Shown: one piece after another, positions 1 to 12,496 of the stretch
How the letters are laid out: every line of letters starts with the position of its first letter
How positions within the stretch are numbered: position 1 is the stretch's first letter
Source of the DNA: an uncultured Rhodopila sp.
GTDB lineage: Bacteria; Pseudomonadota; Alphaproteobacteria; Acetobacterales; Acetobacteraceae
Reading direction: 5' to 3'
DNA: 64,000 bases
Assembly: GCF_903915725.1 (NCBI RefSeq)
Contig: NZ_CAIWTY010000001.1
Span: 1-64,000, forward strand
Notes under the pieces: model-generated
Told to the model about the DNA's origin: nothing
Databases searched by the model: none
Seen by the model: only the letters and a program-made list of their open reading frames with translations
Made by a program: the position numbers and the translations under genes

Positions 1-797
1 AGATTGATGCAGCTCCTTTCGGTGACAATCTTCGAAAAAATGCCGTTGCAGACTGCATTGTCGTCGGACGAGCCCAAAAGCGATACTTCAATAGATTCCA
101 ACCAATTGAATTTGTTCGGATTTTAACCGGACGCTAGTGGCCTGAAGTGAATATTCATCAGACAGATACATTGTTCGACTTCGTTTGTGCGGCTATTGGA
201 ATAGGTTTTAAATGGAGTTTCGCTGCGACTTCGTAAGCAGCGCGCTCGATGCTGCCCGGGACTCCCACGATTTCTTGCCGGGACGCTCGATATACCTGCA
301 GCAGCACTTGGTTCTTAGGTGTTTCCCGCCGGCACGCCGCGCCGGCTCGGGCGCCGCGACACGCAGCCCCGGAAGGTGGACTCCTCTCCATATCCGGATT
401 CCAAGTAAAAAACTGGCGCCGCTTGCCCGGTTATTGAGCCGATATTTCCTCTGCCCGAAAGTTTGCCTGACGCTTTCTCGGGCAGCCGGACGTCAAATGA
501 CCCCGGCCGCCGGCACAACCGGAACAGCCGTTTGTCTACCAGATCGACAATCGTGCTGCTGCCGGCAATGCGCCCGCGGGCACCCGTTCCAAGGCAGGTC
601 ATCCCGGTCCGTGTCACCATCGACCGAATGCGGCGGGTTCACGCGGCGCAATGGCTGCGCAACTCGCCGGGACCCGGGAAGGCCACCGGCAGGGTATGAC
701 AGGTCCGGAATGGTCCCCGGCCACAGCCGGGTCCGTTGCCTGGACAGCCATCGCACCGCCGCGTAACGCTGACACCGAACCAACCCCGAGGACACCC
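1..797. other. No gene recognised (left edge)
   Basis: The first ~180 bases are comparatively AT-rich and the rest is GC-rich. Open frames here overlap one another on both strands and their translations show no domain, signal peptide or family resemblance, so I call none of them. The last ~15 bases carry the ribosome binding site (GAGGA) of the flavin reductase gene. It may hold the promoter of that gene, but I see no convincing -35/-10 pair. Confidence 0.4.
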
Positions 798-1445
798 ATG
801 CTGTTCGACTTCGCCGCCGCCACCGGCAAGGACATGTACAAGCTGCTCGTGGCCACCATCGGCCCGCGCCCGATCGCCTGGGTGACGACGCAGGACACCG
901 ACGGAACGATCAATGCCGCGCCGTTCTCTTTCTTCAACGCCGTCTCCGGCGACCCGCCGATTGTCGCCATCGGCATCGGCGGCCGGGCGCCCGGCGACGC
1001 GAAGGACACCGGCGGCAATATCCGCCGCACCGGACAGTTCGTCGTCAACCTCGTCAGCTTCGCGCTGGCGGAGCCGATGAACATCACCGCCATCGATTTC
1101 CCCAAGGGCGTGGACGAGCTGAAGGAAGCCGGCCTGACGACCGCGCCGTCGCTGCACATCAAGCCGCCGCGAATCGCCGAGGCGCCCGTCGCGATGGAAT
1201 GCGAGCGGCTGGTGATCGTCGATGTCGGGATCGACCGCTCGGTGATCCTCGGCAAGGTGCTGGCGATCTACGTGCGCGACGACTGCGTGCTGGATAAGGA
1301 TCGCTGCTACATCGACACGCCGAAGCTCGACCTCATCGGCCGCATGCATGGCGCCGGTTGGTATTCCCGGGTGACGGACCGGTTCGACCTGCCGCGCATC
1401 AGCGTGGAGCAGTGGGCGGAGCGCAAGGCGAAGACGGCGGAGTGA
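798..1445 (+). CDS. Flavin reductase family protein (FMN-binding split barrel)
   Basis: This 215-residue protein begins MLFDFAAATGKDMYKLLVAT, followed by GPRPIAWVTTQDTDG and NAAPFSFFNAVSGDPPIVAIGI. That is the conserved N-terminal half of the DIM6/NTAB flavin-reductase family, whose members bind FMN in a split beta-barrel and reduce or use flavin. The frame stays open further upstream, but the ATG at 798 has a GAGGA Shine-Dalgarno 7 bases ahead, and homologues start at this point. The physiological partner is unknown. The gene converges with the periplasmic binding protein gene, with 11 bases between stop codons. Family assignment is firm; substrate is not determinable here. Confidence 0.85.
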   Translation: MLFDFAAATGKDMYKLLVATIGPRPIAWVTTQDTDGTINAAPFSFFNAVSGDPPIVAIGIGGRAPGDAKDTGGNIRRTGQFVVNLVSFALAEPMNITAIDFPKGVDELKEAGLTTAPSLHIKPPRIAEAPVAMECERLVIVDVGIDRSVILGKVLAIYVRDDCVLDKDRCYIDTPKLDLIGRMHGAGWYSRVTDRFDLPRISVEQWAERKAKTAE

Positions 1446-1456
1446 CTCTCGCCTGG

Positions 1457-2299
1457 CTACCCCGGCGGTGCCACCGACAGCCCGCTGACCTTATGCTGCT
1501 CGATCAGCCGCGCGATCAGCCCGGACGCCTTGGCCTCCTCGACGAACGCCCGCAGCCAGGCGGCGGCTTCGGTGTTGGCGCGTGCCGTGCCGACGGCCTG
1601 CTGCACGGCGGTGAACTGCCCCGGCAGGATCGTCGCCCCCGGCAGCTTCTTCACATCGCTCAGCAGCCGCGGACGCAATCCCGCCAGAGCCTCCAGCTTC
1701 TCCGCGACAAACTGATCGAACGCGGAATCCAGGCTGGCCGAGCGGACCAGCGTCGCCTGCCTGATATTGCGGTCCAGCCAGAGGCCATAGGCGCTGCGAT
1801 CGGTTACCGCGATGCGCACGCCCGGCCGATCCACCTCATTGATCGCGGTGATGGGCGAGGCCGCCGGCACCAGGTAGGTCGCCTCGATCTCCGCATAGGC
1901 CGCGGTGAAGGCGATCTTTTCGGCGCGGGCCGGTTCGGCACCGATGATCCCGATATCCCAGACATCTTTCCCGGCCTCATCCGCCAGGTCCCCCGGCTTC
2001 GGAAACGTCACGTACCGCACCGGCACCCCCAGCGCATCGGCGATGGCGCGGGCGAGCGAGGGCGAAACGCCTTCCGGGTCGCCGGAGGCGCCGCGGCCGT
2101 TGACCAACAGGAAATTGGACAGGTTGATCCCGGCGCGCAGCACGCCGTGCGGCGCGAGTTGGGCGACGATTTCCGGCGTCATGCGGACGGTTCCCGGGTT
2201 TGTTGAACCGGCGATGCTAGACGGGGCCTCGGACGCCGCGCAAGGCACGCCGCGGAACGTTACAGCCACACACAGGAACACCAGCGTCAGGCAACGCAT
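1457..2299 (-). CDS. ABC transporter substrate-binding protein (family 3, amino-acid type)
   Basis: A 280-residue protein with an N-terminal hydrophobic signal peptide (about residues 1-23, cleavage plausible after CAASEA). The body resembles the type II periplasmic binding fold of solute-binding family 3 (GVLRAGINLSNFLLVNG, then GVSPSLARAIADALGVPVRYVTF and VWDIGIIGAEPARAEKIAFTAAY, truncated here). It should capture a small solute, probably an amino acid or organic anion, in the periplasm. No permease or ATPase gene adjoins it, so its transporter partner must be elsewhere or it acts in sensing. The gene follows the DsbA-like gene on the same strand after 17 bases and may be cotranscribed. Confidence 0.8.
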   Translation of the reverse strand: MRCLTLVFLCVAVTFRGVPCAASEAPSSIAGSTNPGTVRMTPEIVAQLAPHGVLRAGINLSNFLLVNGRGASGDPEGVSPSLARAIADALGVPVRYVTFPKPGDLADEAGKDVWDIGIIGAEPARAEKIAFTAAYAEIEATYLVPAASPITAINEVDRPGVRIAVTDRSAYGLWLDRNIRQATLVRSASLDSAFDQFVAEKLEALAGLRPRLLSDVKKLPGATILPGQFTAVQQAVGTARANTEAAAWLRAFVEEAKASGLIARLIEQHKVSGLSVAPPG

Positions 2300-2316
2300 A
2301 CGGGATCACTCCCTGG

Positions 2317-2985
2317 TCAGAAGCGGATCGAATCCACCGTGGCGATATCCAGCAAACGCTCGATCACCTCGGGCTCCTGAGCGCCGGCGATGGCATGCAT
2401 GCCGTCCACGACGAAGCAGGGCACGCCATTGATCCCCAGGCGGTGCGCCCGCAGGTTGTCGGCATGCACCGCCTCGGCTTCGTCGTCGGAGGCGAGGAAG
2501 CCGCGAACCAGATGGGCATCCATGCCGCAGGACGCGGCGACGGCGGCGAGAACGCCGTGCTCGCCGATATCGTAGCCGTTCGAGAAATGCGCGGCGAACA
2601 AGGCTTCCACCAGATTGTCCGCAAGGCCGTACCCGGCGGCAAAGCGCACCAGCCGGTGGGCATCGATGGATGACGGCGTGCGGCGGATGCGGTCGAAGCG
2701 GAAGGTCAGGCCTTCCTGGCGCCCGACATCGGTGATCGTTGCGTATAGCCGGCGGGCGCGGTCCTCGCCGCCGAACTTGCGGACGACGTAGTCGGGTCGG
2801 GCCATGCCCAGGCGCGGCATATCGGGGTTCAGCAGGAAGGGACGCCAGATCAGCTCGAACGCGATATCCGGGCGGCGGCGCAGCGTCCGCTGGAGCCGGC
2901 GCACGCCGAGGTAACACCACGGACAGACGAGATCGTGGACGATCTCGATCCTGAGCCGGGCTTTCGGGGGCACGAGCACGTTCAC
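2317..2985 (-). CDS. DsbA family oxidoreductase (FrnE-like)
   Basis: A 222-residue protein of the DsbA/2-hydroxychromene-2-carboxylate isomerase superfamily. The sequence opens with RIEIVHDLVCPWCYLGVRRL, placing a CPWC redox motif at residues 21-24 after the first beta strand, as in FrnE-like cytoplasmic thiol oxidoreductases. The C-terminal part contains GINGVPCFVVDG, the cis-proline loop (GVP) of the thioredoxin fold. No signal peptide is visible, so a cytoplasmic location is likely. Function is disulfide exchange on unknown substrates. It is probably the first gene of a short transcription unit with the downstream binding-protein gene. Confidence 0.85.
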   Translation of the reverse strand: MNVLVPPKARLRIEIVHDLVCPWCYLGVRRLQRTLRRRPDIAFELIWRPFLLNPDMPRLGMARPDYVVRKFGGEDRARRLYATITDVGRQEGLTFRFDRIRRTPSSIDAHRLVRFAAGYGLADNLVEALFAAHFSNGYDIGEHGVLAAVAASCGMDAHLVRGFLASDDEAEAVHADNLRAHRLGINGVPCFVVDGMHAIAGAQEPEVIERLLDIATVDSIRF

Positions 2986-3159
2986 GGCTTAACTGTGACG
3001 CTTCGGCGCGAGATTGTCACGAGATCATCGCTAAATTGATTCAAATAAAGGATCTACACGCTTTGGTCACCCACGGCGGAGCTTATACAACTTTATCGTG
3101 TCCCGCTGACAGCCCGATAGAGAGAGGGTATCCGTCCGGCTACCGGAGACGTTAGAGTC

Positions 3160-4119
3160 CTATGCACACCCTTCAATATGTTCACGCAGCAGATGGGACA
3201 GCGTGGCATCTCCATGCTGCTGATACAAGCCATAATAGTATTTCCAGTGGCCGCCAAAATCGCTTCGCAGTTTGCTGCATGCTTCGTAAGCTCGACCTCC
3301 ATTGACAATTTTCTTGCGCAACTGATCGACGCTACGCATCGGATAGTGCAGCACGTAGAAACCCGCCTCGGCCATGACGACCGATTGATTGATCGCAAAC
3401 GGATAGGTCGCCGGCGTGTGGTTGCCCTGTGTGGTCTGGATGTCGTGGTTCCCGCGGAACGCCACTTTCGGCACCGACGGGACCAGTTTGCGCCATCGCC
3501 GGCTGAACGTTGCCATCGGCTGATAGTTTACATCCAGATTGGTGATCAACTGCTCACTCGCGCATTGAACCCAATGAAATATCATCATCTTCTTGTCGCG
3601 GTCCGCGAGGACGGCCTGGAAGGCGGATTTTGCGCGCCCGGTATCGGCCGAACAGCAGGTAATGAACTCATCCGCATCGACGAAAAAAATCCAGTCCACA
3701 GGTAAATCTTCGTGCGCCAGGTAACTCTGCGCAAATGCCTGCAGAGCATTCATCTTGATCTCCTGATAGTAACCGGCAACCGGATCGAAGCAACTGAATA
3801 CCACCGCGTCCGGCCGCGCCGCACGAAAGGCTGCGACAAGCCCGGATGTTCCATCCGTGCTGGCGTTGTCCATCACAAAAAACCGGCGGAAACCGAGGCG
3901 ATAATGGTGCTCCAGGTTCTCGTAGATGATATCATCTTCGTCTTTGATCATCAGCAGAAGCGCACAACTCGCAAGTTCCGGAATCGACAGATCGGAACAC
4001 GGCAGCCACGCAGCCGAGTGGCGCTGATCCGCGAAAAATTCCGCCGCGACGGGGTCCGTAACAGCTCGCAACAGACCCGGCCTTTGCTCGGGTGATGCCG
4101 CGTCGAATTCACTGCTCAT
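3160..4119 (-). CDS. Glycosyltransferase family 2-like protein
   Basis: A 319-residue protein with the GT-A landmarks of the Glyco_tranf_2_4 group. CALLLMIKDEDDIIYENLEHH is the start of the nucleotide-binding fold, DNASTDGT lies at residues 84-91, and the metal-binding DADEF lies at 148-152. There is no membrane segment. It should transfer a sugar from a nucleotide donor, probably to a cell-surface glycan, but acceptor and sugar cannot be read. It is a single gene downstream of secA on the same strand. It is less GC-rich than its neighbours, which may mean it was acquired laterally. Confidence 0.75.
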   Translation of the reverse strand: MSSEFDAASPEQRPGLLRAVTDPVAAEFFADQRHSAAWLPCSDLSIPELASCALLLMIKDEDDIIYENLEHHYRLGFRRFFVMDNASTDGTSGLVAAFRAARPDAVVFSCFDPVAGYYQEIKMNALQAFAQSYLAHEDLPVDWIFFVDADEFITCCSADTGRAKSAFQAVLADRDKKMMIFHWVQCASEQLITNLDVNYQPMATFSRRWRKLVPSVPKVAFRGNHDIQTTQGNHTPATYPFAINQSVVMAEAGFYVLHYPMRSVDQLRKKIVNGGRAYEACSKLRSDFGGHWKYYYGLYQQHGDATLSHLLREHIEGCA

Positions 4120-4264
4120 GCCACGCCCCGATCCAGCGACAGTCGATGCGATAATGTACCGGATTCGCTGGGAAAATCAATCACTGCTTGCCGGCACGGC
4201 ATCATCGTGGACATGCAGCAAGCCCTCCGCGGGACGGGGAGCGGGCCTTCCGCAACCGACGACG

Positions 4265-6979
<2,715 letters not shown>

Positions 6980-7094
6980 GCGAACCTTCCAAAAACGGCC
7001 GGGCTGCAGAGAGCCGGACGCACGGCGTTCAGATAAGACCCGGATGCCTCATGGTCAACGACGGCGAAGCGGCACCCACCGCTTTAGCATTCCC

Positions 7095-8090
7095 TCAGAT
7101 GTAAACCGCGGACATGCCTCCCGCCGGATAGCGGGTTCCGGCGGCGGCGCCGGCGGGAACCGCGGCGGACATCCGCTCGACCTCCTCGGCCGTCAGAGCC
7201 ACGTCCAGTGCGCCAATGTTCTCGTCCAGGCGGGTGGCATGACGGGTGCCGGGGATCGCGACCACATCAGGCCCCTGCGCCAGCAGCCATGCCAGCGTCA
7301 CCTGGGACGGTGTGCAGCCCTTTTGCGCGGCAATCTCCTCGATTTTGGCAACCAGCGCCCGGTTCGTGCCGAAATTGGCCTCCTGGAACCGCGGATGGGC
7401 GGCGCGGCGGCCGTCGATGTCGGCGAGGCTCTTGAGCGCGCCCGTGAGGAACCCGCGCCCCAACGGCGAATAGGCGACAAAGCCGATCCCGAGTTCGACG
7501 GTGGTTTGGCGGGTTTCCTCGGCCTCCTGGCGGTAGAGCAGCGAGTATTCGGTCTGCACCGCCGCGATCGGGTGCACGGCATGCGCCCGGCGGATGCGCT
7601 CCGGCGCGGCTTCGGACAAACCGAGGAAGCGGACCTTGCCCTGCGCCACCAGCTTCGCCATCGCCCCGACGGTCTCCTCCACCGGCACCGCCGGATCGGC
7701 ACGGTGCTGATAATAAAGATCGATGACATCGACCCCGAGGCGCTTCAGGCTGGCTTCGCAGGCCTCGATGACATACTCCGGGCGGCCGTTGACGCCGTTG
7801 GACTGGCCGGGGCGTTCGATCTGACCGAACTTGGTTGCCAGCACCACCTGGTCCCGCCGGCCCTTCAGCGCCTTGCCGAGCACGCGTTCGTTATGACCCC
7901 ATCCATACATATCGGATGAGTCGAAGTGATCGACCCCGCGGTCAATCGCATGGTGGATCAGGTCTTCCGACACCGCATCGTCGGCCGCGCCGTAAATGCC
8001 GGATAGCGACATGCACCCAAGGCCGATCGCCGATACCGTAAGGCCGCCCTTGCCAAGCGGGCGGTGTTGAAGCTTCGGCTGAGTTGCCAT
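7095..8090 (-). CDS. Aldo/keto reductase
   Basis: A 331-residue NADP-dependent oxidoreductase of the aldo/keto reductase superfamily, (beta/alpha)8 barrel. The catalytic tetrad is visible as Asp57, Tyr62 (FDSSDMYGWG), Lys87 (LATKFG) and His129 (DLYYQHR). The C-terminal part has the cofactor-binding GTRHATRLDENIGA segment. It resembles the YajO/IolS/pyridoxal-reductase-like subgroup of general aldehyde reductases. Substrate unknown. It is transcribed toward secA but with over 100 bases between the two genes. Confidence 0.9.
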   Translation of the reverse strand: MATQPKLQHRPLGKGGLTVSAIGLGCMSLSGIYGAADDAVSEDLIHHAIDRGVDHFDSSDMYGWGHNERVLGKALKGRRDQVVLATKFGQIERPGQSNGVNGRPEYVIEACEASLKRLGVDVIDLYYQHRADPAVPVEETVGAMAKLVAQGKVRFLGLSEAAPERIRRAHAVHPIAAVQTEYSLLYRQEAEETRQTTVELGIGFVAYSPLGRGFLTGALKSLADIDGRRAAHPRFQEANFGTNRALVAKIEEIAAQKGCTPSQVTLAWLLAQGPDVVAIPGTRHATRLDENIGALDVALTAEEVERMSAAVPAGAAAGTRYPAGGMSAVYI

Positions 8091-8798
8091 GCGCGATCTC
8101 CGGTCATGCGGGCATTTGCATTATGGTTGCTCCGAGCCGATGGCACCAGGGGGGCAGGCAGGGGGTTCAGGCAGGGGTGGGGCAGGCGACGCCCCGGAGC
8201 TGCCGCTTCAGCGCGGCAGCCTGCCGTGCCGCCGGCGAACCCCGGCCAACCGGCGCCTCCCTGAGCGCGATGCTGTCATGTATCGGCAGGGTCGGCAGGA
8301 ACCAGGGCGTTTGGCACGGCCAGTCCGGTTTGACACAAAAACAATATCCGATGCTTAATCGCATTGACGTGTCCGGTTGGGTCAGCGCTTAAGCGCCACG
8401 ACTGTCCCGGCGGACACCCGTGGATGCCGGCAGCTCCCGCGGCCTCAACGAAATCGCAGTTTTCGGTTTCGATCCGGCGTACGGTGACCGCTGGGACCGG
8501 CTCTCAAGAAATCATTAATATCAGTGCGCTCTCTTTCGGCCGGTGGAGTTTCCGCCGGCAATCGCAGCGCCAATAGGATACGAATGTATTATTATATCAA
8601 ATCAACATTTTTCTATTGGCGCTGGCGCCAGTCTAAGTGGCGGCCGAACAGCCTGCATTGTGGCTTTAATCGCGATTGTAGCGCTTTTATGCCAAAACAC
8701 TTTCGATTGTATTAAAATATTTCGCCAGGATTTCTAGTTTGACTGCTCTCGTTTCCGTGATCTAGGGTGCCCCACATCACGAAAACGGGAGCAGCATT
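8091..8798. other. Intergenic region upstream of the glycosidase gene
   Basis: About 700 bases lie between two divergent genes. The left half is GC-rich; the part from roughly 8510 to 8760 is distinctly AT-rich and presumably carries the promoter of the glycosidase gene. Short open frames here give no recognisable protein. I see no RNA gene or clear promoter boxes. Confidence 0.4.
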
Positions 8799-10820
8799 TT
8801 GTCAGGCACGACATCCGCATCGACGTCCGCAGCCACAGGCACGTTTCATGTAACGAACGGGCAGATCATCGGCCCGGACGGGCTGCCTTTCGTGGCGGCA
8901 GGCATTGATGTCATGGAAGGTAACCAGCCATCTGTCAGTACACTGTTGAACGACTTCCCAGGGATCAATTTCGTTCGGTTAGCGATCTACGACTTCGCCA
9001 GCCCGGCCACGCTCACAGCCTACGTCAATCAACTGACATCAGCCGGAATCGTGGTTGAACTTGAAGACCATAGCAACTCCAATGGTTCAAACGCCGGCGG
9101 CGCTTCGGGCACCATCTTCACCGGCCAGCAGCTCACCACGGAGCTGAACTGGTATTCCTCGATCGCCTCCGCCTTCGCTAACAATCCCTATGTCTGGTTT
9201 GGGACCAATAACGAGCCTTCTGAGACCGACGCGTCCGGCAACCAAAACCCCGCCGCGCTTTCAACCTGGCAACAGCAGACCTACGATGCCATCCGCGGCG
9301 CGGGCAACACCAGCCCGGTCATGGTCGAAATCAACGGCGGAAACACGCCATCCTCCTTTGCTCAGGGCTACACGCCGTCGGTCTATGCCGGCATGACGAA
9401 CATTATCGGCGACATCCACTATTACGGATGGGTGACGGGCTACTCAACCGATCAGGCCACGGTCAGCGGAAACCTCGCGGCCGACATTGCGCAGACCCAG
9501 CAAACCATCTCCAGCGCCGACGGCACGTTGCCGATTATCATCGGCGAGTACGGCAACAGCACGACCGGCTCGGGAATCGACCCGAACGCCAATCAGGTCA
9601 TCGCCGCGGTCCAGCAGAGCGGCTACGGGAGTGTGGCTTGGGCCTGGGGCCAGGGCGGTCCGGACGATGGCCTGACCGCCAGCGACGGAACCAGCCTGTC
9701 CGCATACGGCCAACAGATAGCGGCTGGAATCGCCGCGGCCGCGGCGAGCGCAGCCTCCGCGCCCGCCACGCCGGTCGCTTCTGCTACACCCCCAACGGTC
9801 GTTTCAACCCCCGCAACCGCGGCGCCTACGCCTTCCGCCAATGATACGGTTCTGGCGGCCGGGGCCAGCGACTCGATCACGGATGCGTCCGGCAACACCT
9901 GGACGATCGCCAATGGCGTGGCGGAGATCAACGGTCAGGCTGCCGGCTACAGTTCGGGCGTGGCGGAGCTGGCCTATGTCAACGGCAGCGTCTGGCAGGA
10001 AAACGGCACCAATCTGTGGTGGCAATGGACGGGCACCGGCTGGGACGCAAATGGAGGCACCGCGACAAGTCCGCTGCCGACCGCGACGGTCGCGGCACCC
10101 GCGCCGACACCCGCCGCAACCGCTTCGGTCAATGACTCGACGGTTCTGTCAGGATCGCCGGGCACAATCGTCGACGCGAGCGGCAACACCTGGTCCATTA
10201 CCGGTGCCGGTCAGGTCGCGGTGAACGGTGTCACCGACACGACGACCGGCAATGTGACGGAACTGGCTTACGTCAACAATGAGGTCTGGCAGGAGAACGC
10301 GAACAATCTCTGGTGGGGCAAGACGAGCCCGACCGCATCATGGGCACCTCAGGCTGGAACCGGTTCCAGCCCGCTGCCGGCGCCGATAGCTCTTTCCGCT
10401 GGCACGGCGGGCAACACCGTCAGCCAGAGCGAGGTCTCCGTGGTGGCGACATCCGGCGACAACATGCTGTTTCTCAGCGGTTCAGGCGACATCGTGAACT
10501 TGTCCGGCGGGTCCAACACGATCACCGATACCGGGCAGGGGAATACGTATATCCTTCCCACTGCCGGAAACGGCACAGACACCTTCACCAGCAACATCTT
10601 GGCTACGGGGGATACGCTGGACCTGAAGGCGGCACTCGCCGCGACCGACTGGAACGGGGCATCCTCGACGCTGGCGAATTATGTGACGCTGGCCGACTCG
10701 GCAAACGGCACGGTTCTTTCGGTTGCGCCAACCTCCGGCGGGACAGGCGTGGCGATCACAACGATCGCCGGGACCTCCAATGCCACGCTGTCGGGCTGGC
10801 TTAGTCACTTGATCACCTGA
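8799..10820 (+). CDS. GH5-like cellulase-family glycosidase with duplicated C-terminal modules, probably type I secreted
   Basis: A 673-residue protein starting at a TTG with a GGGAG ribosome site just upstream. Residues ~15-315 look like a glycoside hydrolase family 5 (clan A) barrel. VWFGTNNEPSE places the acid/base Glu139 in the NEP motif, DIHYYG is at 205-210, and IIIGEYG gives nucleophile Glu250. After an Ala/Pro/Thr linker come two ~80-residue repeats (about 348-428 and 445-527), each with a DASGNTW motif, a LAYVN segment and a WQEN..NLWW core. The final ~140 residues are Gly/Asp/Asn/Thr-rich. There is no N-terminal signal peptide; together with the tail this suggests C-terminal type I secretion. 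Polysaccharide substrate unknown. Confidence 0.8.
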   Translation: MSGTTSASTSAATGTFHVTNGQIIGPDGLPFVAAGIDVMEGNQPSVSTLLNDFPGINFVRLAIYDFASPATLTAYVNQLTSAGIVVELEDHSNSNGSNAGGASGTIFTGQQLTTELNWYSSIASAFANNPYVWFGTNNEPSETDASGNQNPAALSTWQQQTYDAIRGAGNTSPVMVEINGGNTPSSFAQGYTPSVYAGMTNIIGDIHYYGWVTGYSTDQATVSGNLAADIAQTQQTISSADGTLPIIIGEYGNSTTGSGIDPNANQVIAAVQQSGYGSVAWAWGQGGPDDGLTASDGTSLSAYGQQIAAGIAAAAASAASAPATPVASATPPTVVSTPATAAPTPSANDTVLAAGASDSITDASGNTWTIANGVAEINGQAAGYSSGVAELAYVNGSVWQENGTNLWWQWTGTGWDANGGTATSPLPTATVAAPAPTPAATASVNDSTVLSGSPGTIVDASGNTWSITGAGQVAVNGVTDTTTGNVTELAYVNNEVWQENANNLWWGKTSPTASWAPQAGTGSSPLPAPIALSAGTAGNTVSQSEVSVVATSGDNMLFLSGSGDIVNLSGGSNTITDTGQGNTYILPTAGNGTDTFTSNILATGDTLDLKAALAATDWNGASSTLANYVTLADSANGTVLSVAPTSGGTGVAITTIAGTSNATLSGWLSHLIT

Positions 10821-10828
10821 CCTGCCGC

Positions 10829-10859
10829 GGGGAGATCGCCGCGCCACCGCGATCTCCCC
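10829..10859. terminator. Convergent-gene hairpin, terminator-like
   Basis: A perfect 11-bp stem (GGGGAGATCGC / GCGATCTCCCC) with a 9-base loop sits exactly between the stops of two convergent genes. It lacks a T-run on either side, so it may be a bidirectional stabilising or weak terminating hairpin. Confidence 0.6.
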
Positions 10860-10870
10860 ACCGCGACTCC

Positions 10871-12349
10871 CTATGTTCCGATCCCGCCGATGGCCAGATA
10901 CTTGATCTCAAGATACTCCTCGATCCCGTATTTGGACCCTTCGCGCCCCAGCCCCGACGACTTCATGCCGCCGAACGGCGCTTCGGCGGTCGAGATGATG
11001 CCTTCGTTGATCCCGATCAGACCGTATTCCAGCGCTTCGCCGACACGGAAAATGCGGCCGATGTCGCGTGCGTAGAAATACGCCGCCAGGCCGAATTCGG
11101 TGTCGTTGGCCAGCCGAATCGCTTCATCCTCGGTCTTGAAGCGGAACAGCGGCGCCACCGGCCCGAACGTTTCTTCCCGGAAGATCTGCGCGTCATGCGG
11201 TACGTTCGCCAGAACCGTCGGCTCATAGAAGTTGCCGCCGAGCTTATGCCGCTTGCCCCCGGTCACCACCGAGGCGCCGAGCGACAGGGCGTTGGCGACA
11301 TGCTCCTCCACTTTCGCCACGGCGGCGGCGTTGATCAGCGGCCCCTGGCTTACGCCAGGCTCCATCCCATTGCCGATCTTCATCGCTCCGACGGCGGTTT
11401 TCAGTTTAGCGGAGAACGCATCGTAGACGCCGTCCTGCACCAGGATGCGGTTGGCGCAGACGCAGGTCTGCCCAGTATTACGGAACTTGCTCCCCATCGC
11501 GCCGACCACCGCCGCGTCCAGATCGGCGTCGTCGAACACGATGAACGGCGCGTTGCCGCCCAGCTCCATGCTGGTCTTCTTGATCGTCGGGGCGCACTGC
11601 GCCAGCAGTTTGGCGCCGACCTCGGTGGAGCCGGTGAACGATAGCTTGCGGACCAGAGGATTGGCGGTCAGCTCGCCACCCATCGCGGACGAACCCCCGG
11701 TCAGAATGTTGCACACACCGGCAGGCATTCCGGCCCGTTCCGCCAGCACCGCCAGCGCCAACGCCGAGAATGGTGTCTGCGAGGCCGGACGGATCACCCC
11801 GGTGCAGCCGGCGGCCCAGCCCGGACCGGCTTTGCGCGTGATCATCGCGGACGGAAAATTCCACGGCGTGATCGCCGCGAACACGCCGATGGGTTCCTTC
11901 AGCACCAGGATGCGGCGGCCCTTGGCGTTTTGCGGGATGGTGTCGCCGTAGACGCGCTTGCCCTCCTCGGCGAACCAGTCAATGAAACTGGCGGCGTAGA
12001 CGATTTCACCCTTGCTTTCGGTCAGCGGCTTGCCCTGTTCGGCGGTCATGATCACCGCCAGGTCGTCCGCATTGGCCAGCATCAGGTCGGACAGCGTGCG
12101 CAGGATCGCGCCGCGTTCCTTCGCGAGCAATGCGCGCCAGCCGGGGTAGGCGCGGTTCGCCGCCTCGATCGCGCGGCGGGTTTCGGCCACGCCCATGCAG
12201 GGGACTTCGCCGATGGCCTCGCCGGTGGCGGGGTTTTTCACTGTGATGGTTTGGCCGTTATCGGCCTCCACCCACTTGCCGTCGAGGTAGTTGGCCTGAC
12301 GGAACAGCGTCGGGTCCTTCAGCGGCAGCGGCGATACGGGGTTCAGCAT
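10871..12349 (-). CDS. gabD: NAD(P)-dependent succinate-semialdehyde dehydrogenase
   Basis: A 492-residue aldehyde dehydrogenase closely matching GabD: LFRQANYLDGKWVEADNG at the N terminus, ITPWNFPSAMITRKAGP, SFTGSTEVG, the catalytic-Glu segment MELGGNAPFIVFDDAD, and the catalytic Cys segment NTGQTCVCANR. It oxidises succinate semialdehyde to succinate in GABA breakdown. The frame extends upstream, but the ATG at 12349 has a near-perfect AGGAGGAGG site 7 bases ahead and is chosen as start. No GABA transaminase gene adjoins it. A second, different member of the family lies at 25934-27367. Confidence 0.9.
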   Translation of the reverse strand: MLNPVSPLPLKDPTLFRQANYLDGKWVEADNGQTITVKNPATGEAIGEVPCMGVAETRRAIEAANRAYPGWRALLAKERGAILRTLSDLMLANADDLAVIMTAEQGKPLTESKGEIVYAASFIDWFAEEGKRVYGDTIPQNAKGRRILVLKEPIGVFAAITPWNFPSAMITRKAGPGWAAGCTGVIRPASQTPFSALALAVLAERAGMPAGVCNILTGGSSAMGGELTANPLVRKLSFTGSTEVGAKLLAQCAPTIKKTSMELGGNAPFIVFDDADLDAAVVGAMGSKFRNTGQTCVCANRILVQDGVYDAFSAKLKTAVGAMKIGNGMEPGVSQGPLINAAAVAKVEEHVANALSLGASVVTGGKRHKLGGNFYEPTVLANVPHDAQIFREETFGPVAPLFRFKTEDEAIRLANDTEFGLAAYFYARDIGRIFRVGEALEYGLIGINEGIISTAEAPFGGMKSSGLGREGSKYGIEEYLEIKYLAIGGIGT

Positions 12350-12496
12350 GGTCGGATCCTCCTCCTGACTGCTTGGCCAAAACATAGGCCCTTGCGCTCA
12401 CACTGTCAGGGGGGCCGAAAACGCTGGTCCAGCGTGTTACGGATCGCGGGTGAATGCCGCGTGAGCATGAACTTCAATGCGAGCATTTTGACCGGC

